A DNA stretch of 37,190 bases from an uncultured bacterium (GTDB taxonomy: Bacteria; Planctomycetota; Phycisphaerae; Phycisphaerales; SM1A02): positions 1 through 37,190 of the forward strand of contig CAIUGT010000005.1 in the NCBI GenBank assembly GCA_903898755.1, given 5' to 3'. The translations under genes and the position numbers were made by a program. The stretch's first letter is position 1, and each line of letters opens with the position of its first letter. Below, one piece after another: positions 33,307-37,190 of the stretch. A model generated the notes under the pieces. It saw only the letters and a list, made by a program, of their open reading frames with translations, was not told the DNA's origin and did not search any database.

Positions 33307-33906
33307 ATGAAATCGCAATTTTTCGGGGCCGCAATTTTTTGCGGTGCAATCACTTCTGCCGTTTCCGCGGCAGTAACAAGTTACAGCGACTTTTCCTTCT
33401 GGACAGAAGATGTAGTTGCTAGTGGCTCCGGCGTTGCCACTGAAACCTTTAATTCCTACAGTGGTTTTTATTCAACCATGACTGGTTCAACCGGCGGCAT
33501 TAATTGGACCGCTGACGCTTCTGGTGGTCTCTACTGCGACTTTGGTCTTTTCTCGACCAACGATCCAAATGTTGCTGCCACATTCACATTTGCACCTGGC
33601 GTGCAAGCTGTGGGCGGAAATATCTTTGGAACTGACTTCAACTATGGCAGCATTTCAAACGCCAAAATTAAAGTCACTCTCGCTGATGGCTCCGCCTATG
33701 TTGGCTACAGCAGTAGCGCCGCGGACTTTGTTGGCTTTGTTTCGGACGGAGCAGCAATTTCCAGCATGTCTATTTTGGCTACCAAGCCTGGTGTTAATGT
33801 TTATGTGAGCGCTGACAATTTGTACTTTGGTGTCACCGCTGTTCCTGCTCCTGGCGCCATTGCGCTTGTGGGCTTGGCTGGTCTTGTATCCCGTCGACGA
33901 CGCTAA
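33307..33906 (+). CDS. Secreted PEP-CTERM-like protein, paralogue 1 of 3
   Basis: 199 residues with GGAG 9 bp before the ATG. A signal peptide (MKSQFFGAAIFCGAITSAVSA) precedes a beta-rich domain full of Gly, Ser, Thr and aromatic residues (FNSYSGFYSTMTGSTGGINW; FTFAPGVQAVGGNIFGTDF). The C-terminus is VPAPGAIALVGLAGLV followed by SRRRR, which is the layout of an exosortase-type sorting signal in which PEP has become PAP. In planctomycetes such proteins are thought to be processed at the membrane and delivered to the surface or outside. The globular part has no known function; it may bind carbohydrate or form part of the envelope. No exosortase gene is in the window. The next paralogue starts 29 bp downstream. 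Confidence 0.85.
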   Translation: MKSQFFGAAIFCGAITSAVSAAVTSYSDFSFWTEDVVASGSGVATETFNSYSGFYSTMTGSTGGINWTADASGGLYCDFGLFSTNDPNVAATFTFAPGVQAVGGNIFGTDFNYGSISNAKIKVTLADGSAYVGYSSSAADFVGFVSDGAAISSMSILATKPGVNVYVSADNLYFGVTAVPAPGAIALVGLAGLVSRRRR

Positions 33907-33935
33907 TTGTATTCACCATTCCTGGAGGATTCGTT

Positions 33936-34535
33936 ATGAAACTGACTTTAATCGCAAGTGCATTCATGTGTGGAGTTGTTGGATCAAGCGCCTCGGCGGC
34001 CGTGATTCGTTACACCAACCTTTCACTGTGGAGCGCAGACGTGGCAACGGCGGGCTCCTCAGTTGCAACAGAGAATTTTAATTCCTACAGTGGCTACTAC
34101 GCAAATCCGCTCACCGGAAATGCTGGCGGAATTAATTGGTCGGCAACGGCCAATGGTGGCCTGTTTGTGCAATCTGGCAATTTCAAAGCCTTCAGCGCGA
34201 ATACTGACGTCACATTCACCTTTGCTCCTGGCGTCATGGCCGTGGGTGGAAATATCTTTGGAACCGATTCTGGTTTCAACGCCATCAACAGCAAGATTAA
34301 AGTGACATTGGCTGATGGCTCTTCCCAAGTTGGAAACGCTGGAAATGCAGCATCTTTTGTTGGTTTCATTTCAGATGGCGCCGCCATTTCCAGCATCGTC
34401 GTTTCTGCCACCAAAACTGGTTCTGATGTTTGGGTGACCGCTGACAATTTGTACTTTGGCGTGACTGCAGTGCCGGCGCCTGGTGTGGCGGCGTTGCTTG
34501 GTGTAGCTGCTCTTGTAAGTCGTCGACGACGCTAA
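33936..34535 (+). CDS. Secreted PEP-CTERM-like protein, paralogue 2 of 3
   Basis: 199 residues with the strongest Shine-Dalgarno site of the window (GGAGG at 33924-33928, 7 bp before ATG). It has a signal peptide (KLTLIASAFMCGVVGSSASA) and the same domain as its neighbour, with FNSYSGYYANPLTGNAGGINW, FTFAPGVMAVGGNIFGTD and KIKVTLADGSSQVG in identical places. The C-terminus VPAPGVAALLGVAALV-SRRRR is again a VPxPG variant of a PEP-CTERM tail. It follows paralogue 1 without a terminator between them, so they are probably cotranscribed, and an intrinsic terminator closes the pair at 34570. Confidence 0.85.
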   Translation: MKLTLIASAFMCGVVGSSASAAVIRYTNLSLWSADVATAGSSVATENFNSYSGYYANPLTGNAGGINWSATANGGLFVQSGNFKAFSANTDVTFTFAPGVMAVGGNIFGTDSGFNAINSKIKVTLADGSSQVGNAGNAASFVGFISDGAAISSIVVSATKTGSDVWVTADNLYFGVTAVPAPGVAALLGVAALVSRRRR

Positions 34536-34569
34536 AATTTGACCTAAGTTGCCCCGCGTTTTGGGCATG

Positions 34570-34605
34570 AAGTCGCTTGAGTCCTTCCGACTCGGCGACT
34601 TTTTT
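34570..34605 (+). terminator. Strong intrinsic terminator after PEP-CTERM-like paralogue 2
   Basis: AAGTCGC pairs with GCGACTT and, after one bulged T and a T-G pair, GAGTC pairs with GACTC around the loop CTTCC, giving a stem of about 13 bp. The U tract is TTTTTT (34600-34605). It lies 34 bp after the stop at 34535. Confidence 0.9.
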
Positions 34606-34657
34606 ATGCGTTGGCATTTTTAAATTGCGCAAGTGAACCAATGCAATGGTTGCATGA

Positions 34658-34705
34658 ACATGCGTGTTGGCATGAATGCAGACATGTGTGTTGAGGTGAA
34701 TGCGG
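34658..34705. repeat. 24-bp imperfect tandem repeat, two units
   Basis: Units 34658-34681 and 34682-34705 both start ACATG and share GTGTTG and TGAATGC, with 19 of 24 positions identical by my count. The next bases (CATGTATGCC) may start a decayed third unit. It is non-coding, upstream of paralogue 3. Confidence 0.55.
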
Positions 34706-34913
34706 CATGTATGCCAGTGGCAAGTCTTGTAACAAAAACAAAGTGTGATTTGTGGCGCCAAATGAAAACCGTGAATGGAATTTTTGCTCATGTGGTGTAT
34801 GTATGAAGTGCTTGCAGAACAAGCGCATTTTGGAGTTCCCAAACTCAACCAAATTGCGTGAAGTCTGCGGCAGCGTTTCCCTTTTTACTTCATCTAAGAC
34901 GGAGTTCCCACTC

Positions 34914-35507
34914 ATGAAATCGAGCATTTTGGTTTCTGCGCTTTTTTGCGGAGCGATCACTTCTTCGCTTTCCGCGGCCATTGTCAGCTACACCGATCTT
35001 GGCCTTTGGAGCGAAGATGTTGTGGCATCTGGCGCCAGCGTGGCCACGGAAACATTTAACAATTACCACGGCTTTTACGCTGGTTCCATCACAGGAAGCA
35101 CAGGCGGAATTGATTGGACAGCGACCTCGCCTGGCAACTTTGCCTGCGATGAAGGCTTGGTCACAACAAACAATTCCAACTCCCCTATCACGTTCACATT
35201 CAATCCTGGAGTGAAGTCCGTTGGTGGAAATATTTTTGCCACTGATTGGTATTTCGAAGCCATCACGGCAAGAATTAAAGTAACCCTGACCGATGGATCG
35301 GCGTACGTTGGCTACAGCAAAAGCGCTGCGGACTTTATTGGATTCATTTCCACCGGCGCCTCCATTGCCAGCATGACTCTGGTGGCTAGCAAGCCAAACA
35401 CCGATGTCTATGCCACGATTGACAACATGTACTTTGGCGTTGTGCCTTCGCCTGGAGCGGTTGCTCTGATTGGATTGGCTGGCTTTGTAAGTCGCAGACG
35501 GCGATGA
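34914..35507 (+). CDS. Secreted PEP-CTERM-like protein, paralogue 3 of 3
   Basis: 197 residues from the ATG at 34914, chosen because the signal peptide (MKSSILVSALFCGAITSSLSA) starts there and GGAG lies 9 bp upstream; a reading from 34752 would add an odd Cys-rich leader. The domain matches the other two (FNNYHGFYAGSITGSTGGIDW; FTFNPGVKSVGGNIFATDW; RIKVTLTDGSAYVGYSKSAADF). The C-terminus is VPSPGAVALIGLAGFV-SRRRR. It is closer to paralogue 1 than to paralogue 2 in the signal peptide (FCGAITS) and in AYVGYS. It is separated from the pair by a terminator and so has its own transcript. Confidence 0.85.
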   Translation: MKSSILVSALFCGAITSSLSAAIVSYTDLGLWSEDVVASGASVATETFNNYHGFYAGSITGSTGGIDWTATSPGNFACDEGLVTTNNSNSPITFTFNPGVKSVGGNIFATDWYFEAITARIKVTLTDGSAYVGYSKSAADFIGFISTGASIASMTLVASKPNTDVYATIDNMYFGVVPSPGAVALIGLAGFVSRRRR

Positions 35508-35698
35508 GAGTGATTGCGTCTTTGCTTTCCCCACAGAGCTGCCACCGTGCAATTGGACGGCAGAGCTGGCGGGTGCACACTGTCGCAAAGTTTGGTCAGG
35601 AATGAAACGCACTTGCGTGGACTGATGTGTCGCGCGCAGATTTCGTGGTTTGATCAAACGCCCCGCGGTCAAATCGGCGCGATATATTGCTGAACCCA

Positions 35699-36205
35699 AT
35701 GCCCCCACTTGCACAACCATTGTTGAATGAAATCACCGCCAAAGTTGCCGCCATTGAAGGCGCCAATTCGGCCAGCGCAGGACCGCATTGGGGCGCCATG
35801 CACAAGTTGCTGTTGAAGGCCAAGGTGGACCCCGCCGCCATTATGCGTTTGGTGGGCGCGCGCGATGTGAAGGAATTAAAGCGAGTCGCGGCGCGCTTGC
35901 GCGGCGAAGAAGTTGCGGACGATGTGGTTGCGCCCGCGCCAGCCGCCGTTGCGGTGGATGCGTCCGTAATGCAAAGCGCTCTGAAAATATTCCGCCGCCG
36001 CGTCAAGTTTGCTCAACTTGACGCCGAAAGCAAGTTGGGCGTTGGACCCATGAGCGGCGGAGCGCAACACAAGATTGACGCCATGATTCCACCACGCGAA
36101 TTTCCTATGCACGTGTGGGAAGCCTTGGTGCACGCTGGCAAGTTGCGCCGTGAAGGCGAAGGTTTTTACTCGCTTGTGGATGACAACAGCCAAGTGCATT
36201 GGTGA
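35699..36205 (+). CDS. Hypothetical protein with helical N-terminus and compact C-terminal domain
   Basis: 168 residues from the ATG at 35699; a TTG 12 bp upstream is possible. Not recognised. The N-terminal 75 residues are helical and basic (HKLLLKAKVDPAAIMRLVGARDVKELKRVAARLRG), then comes an Ala/Pro/Val linker (about 80-95), then a C-terminal part that looks like a winged-helix or similar (HKIDAMIPPREFPMHVWEALVHAGKLRREGEGFYSLV). No signal or membrane segment, so probably cytoplasmic. It stands alone between the PEP-CTERM-like cluster and two minus-strand genes. Confidence 0.65.
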   Translation: MPPLAQPLLNEITAKVAAIEGANSASAGPHWGAMHKLLLKAKVDPAAIMRLVGARDVKELKRVAARLRGEEVADDVVAPAPAAVAVDASVMQSALKIFRRRVKFAQLDAESKLGVGPMSGGAQHKIDAMIPPREFPMHVWEALVHAGKLRREGEGFYSLVDDNSQVHW

Positions 36206-36354
36206 GTTGCGCGGCGTATTGATAAGTTGCACCCTGAATTGGTGAGTTGATCGCTTGGCTCAGCGGAAACTGAAACCAACTTTGCGGCGACAGCGGCCTA
36301 GCAACCTCAAGACATTATTTCACGAATGATGGCGGCGTTGAGAGCGACTTAAAT

Positions 36355-36933
36355 TTATTTTACGACCGACGGTGGCACAAGTGGCTGCTCAACGCATTGG
36401 GTTGGACCACCATCTTTCATGATGTACACCTTTGAGTTGCCCTGATCGAACTCGCCGTCGGGTTGATCATCATTGGGACCGTCATCGCTGTCATTTTCGT
36501 AGCGTTCAACGCGAACTTCAAATGTGCCATCTTCATTTCGAATGGATGTCATGCCGTTCATACCGCGCATAGGACCTTGCATTGAACCTTGCATTGGACC
36601 TTGCATTCCTTTGCGACCATTTGGAATCACAATGTCGCCCCTTTGCATTGGGCCCATCATGCCCCTTGGACCCATTGAACCAGGCTGCATGGAGTCGCGA
36701 CGAGATTGCGTGCGCTGGCCAAGAAAAAATGCCACCACTATGAGCAGCGCAATGACAAGCCCCCACACCAATCGATGAAGTCGTTTGACCGATCTTTCAA
36801 GTTGGACCAGTCGCTCTGCTCCTTGGCAAGAACCTGCCGTGCCCGCGCCAGAAGCAAGGGCGCAGGCTTTGCTCACGGATGCGTGATGGGCGTTGGTTTC
36901 TGCGTGCGCGTCGCGGGATGATGAGTCGGTCAT
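36355..36933 (-). CDS. Single-pass membrane protein with Met/Gly/Pro-rich region
   Basis: 192 residues from the ATG at 36933, supported by AAGGA 7 bp upstream; a longer reading to 37050 would overlap the nuclease gene. The N-terminal 50 residues contain several His and Cys. A transmembrane helix lies at 54-72 (RLVWGLVIALLIVVAFFLG). Residues about 80-125 are unusually rich in Met, Gly and Pro with a repeat built on MQGPM/MRGM. The C-terminus is very acidic (ENDSDDGPNDDQPDGEFDQG) and then carries a single Cys. Met-rich tracts can bind copper(I) or silver in periplasmic proteins, but no copper gene is nearby, so this is a guess. It lies 43 bp downstream of the nuclease gene on the same strand. 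Confidence 0.75.
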   Translation of the reverse strand: MTDSSSRDAHAETNAHHASVSKACALASGAGTAGSCQGAERLVQLERSVKRLHRLVWGLVIALLIVVAFFLGQRTQSRRDSMQPGSMGPRGMMGPMQRGDIVIPNGRKGMQGPMQGSMQGPMRGMNGMTSIRNEDGTFEVRVERYENDSDDGPNDDQPDGEFDQGNSKVYIMKDGGPTQCVEQPLVPPSVVK

Positions 36934-36976
36934 GGTTATTTCCTTTGTTGATGTTCCCAAGCAAACAGATTTGCAA

Positions 36977-37190
36977 TCATAACACTTGTACTGTTGCATT
37001 CGCGGATAGAAGCACAAGATGCATGGAACAATTTTCAACAGGAATGCCATGTTCTTTGGCGATCACTTGCGCGTAATCGCGCAACTGCGCCGCATGGTGC
37101 TGCGCGCGCTGCTGCTTCCACTCTTCAATTGTTTGCGTGGAGGAATCAAAGAAATCCGTTTTGAAATCGATAATTCGAGCACTTATCCAC
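36977..37190 (-). CDS. AddA/RecB-like helicase-nuclease, C-terminal fragment
   Basis: Only the last 71 codons are inside the window; the 5' part lies beyond the right edge. The fragment begins WISARIIDFKTDFFDSS and continues with EEWKQQRAQHHAAQLRDYAQVI. The IIDFKTD segment is the D-x-K nuclease motif of the PD-(D/E)XK domain, and the QLRDYA segment is the following helix motif, as at the C-terminus of AddA- and RecB-type helicase-nucleases that process double-strand breaks. A Cas4 or AddB-like nuclease is less likely because of the short tail after the motif. The family is inferred from one motif pair. Confidence 0.65.
   Translation of the reverse strand, partial: WISARIIDFKTDFFDSSTQTIEEWKQQRAQHHAAQLRDYAQVIAKEHGIPVENCSMHLVLLSANATVQVL

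Larger units (their letters stand above)
34536..34913. other. 378-bp gap within the PEP-CTERM-like cluster
   Basis: No convincing gene is seen. The gap holds the terminator at 34570-34605, a 24-bp tandem repeat at 34658-34705, and presumably the promoter of paralogue 3. A TTTCCCTTTTT stretch at 34876-34886 resembles the GTTCCCTTTC elements before paralogue 1. GGAG at 34901-34904 is the ribosome site for the ATG at 34914. Confidence 0.5.

Noticed and set aside
34728-34743. Sigma-54-like promoter (TGGCAAGTCTTGTA) before PEP-CTERM-like paralogue 3
   Set aside because: The spacing between the GG and the TTG box is two bases too short for a -24/-12 promoter.

Overview
The window looks like a chromosomal piece of a planctomycete, probably of the Phycisphaerae type. 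The grounds are circumstantial: three tandem secreted proteins with a VPxPG + hydrophobic + RRRR C-terminus (a PEP-CTERM variant), ExbD-like proteins with long coiled coils, paired GTPase/GTPase-associated genes, weak or absent Shine-Dalgarno sites at many starts, and many ATGA start/stop overlaps. No marker gene settles the taxonomy.

Region 1 (1-16902) is the most unusual part. After a truncated MFS transporter and a coiled-coil membrane protein (both minus), two operons converge near 8700-8800. The plus operon (2327-8684) encodes a membrane-anchored GTPase-like protein, a protein whose N-terminus resembles the GTPase-associated GAP1-N1 type, a single-pass helical protein, and a VWA protein with a 143-codon Gly/Ser tract. 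The minus operon (16902 down to 8802) encodes a zinc-ribbon GTPase-like protein, a GAP1-N2-like protein, a 998-residue single-pass helical protein, an ExbB/TolQ/MotA-type channel subunit and two different ExbD-like subunits. Each arm has the core GTPase + GAP1-like + membrane helical protein; one ends in VWA, the other in an ExbB/ExbD-type motor. This is the best candidate for a poorly described membrane-linked system. Its function cannot be read from the sequence.

Region 2 (17004-26607) is mixed: two tandem DUF481-type outer-membrane proteins and mscL (plus), an unrecognised 401-residue protein, a solitary Eco57I/TaqI-like adenine methyltransferase whose 3' end carries a 51-bp tandem duplication, a hydroxyproline epimerase/proline racemase family enzyme, a tRNA-Gly(CCC) with its own terminator, a DUF1801-like protein, a small P-loop kinase-like protein and a membrane protein of unknown function.

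Region 3 (26850-33014) starts with a stand-alone response regulator and a possible overlapping 49-codon ORF. A tightly overlapping four-gene operon follows: a KamA-family radical SAM aminomutase, the two subunits of a 3-oxoadipate-type CoA-transferase, and a class III aminotransferase. A PcaF-like thiolase faces it. Together they suggest conversion of an alpha-amino acid to a beta-amino acid, then a 3-oxoacyl-CoA and thiolytic cleavage. The KamA-like enzyme appears to lack the lysine-binding Asp pair and to carry an Arg there, so an acidic substrate (glutamate or 2-aminoadipate) is a reasonable guess.

Region 4 (33307-37190) holds the three PEP-CTERM-like paralogues with a clear intrinsic terminator after the second, a hypothetical protein, a Met/Gly-rich single-pass membrane protein, and the 3' end of an AddA/RecB-like nuclease running off the right edge.
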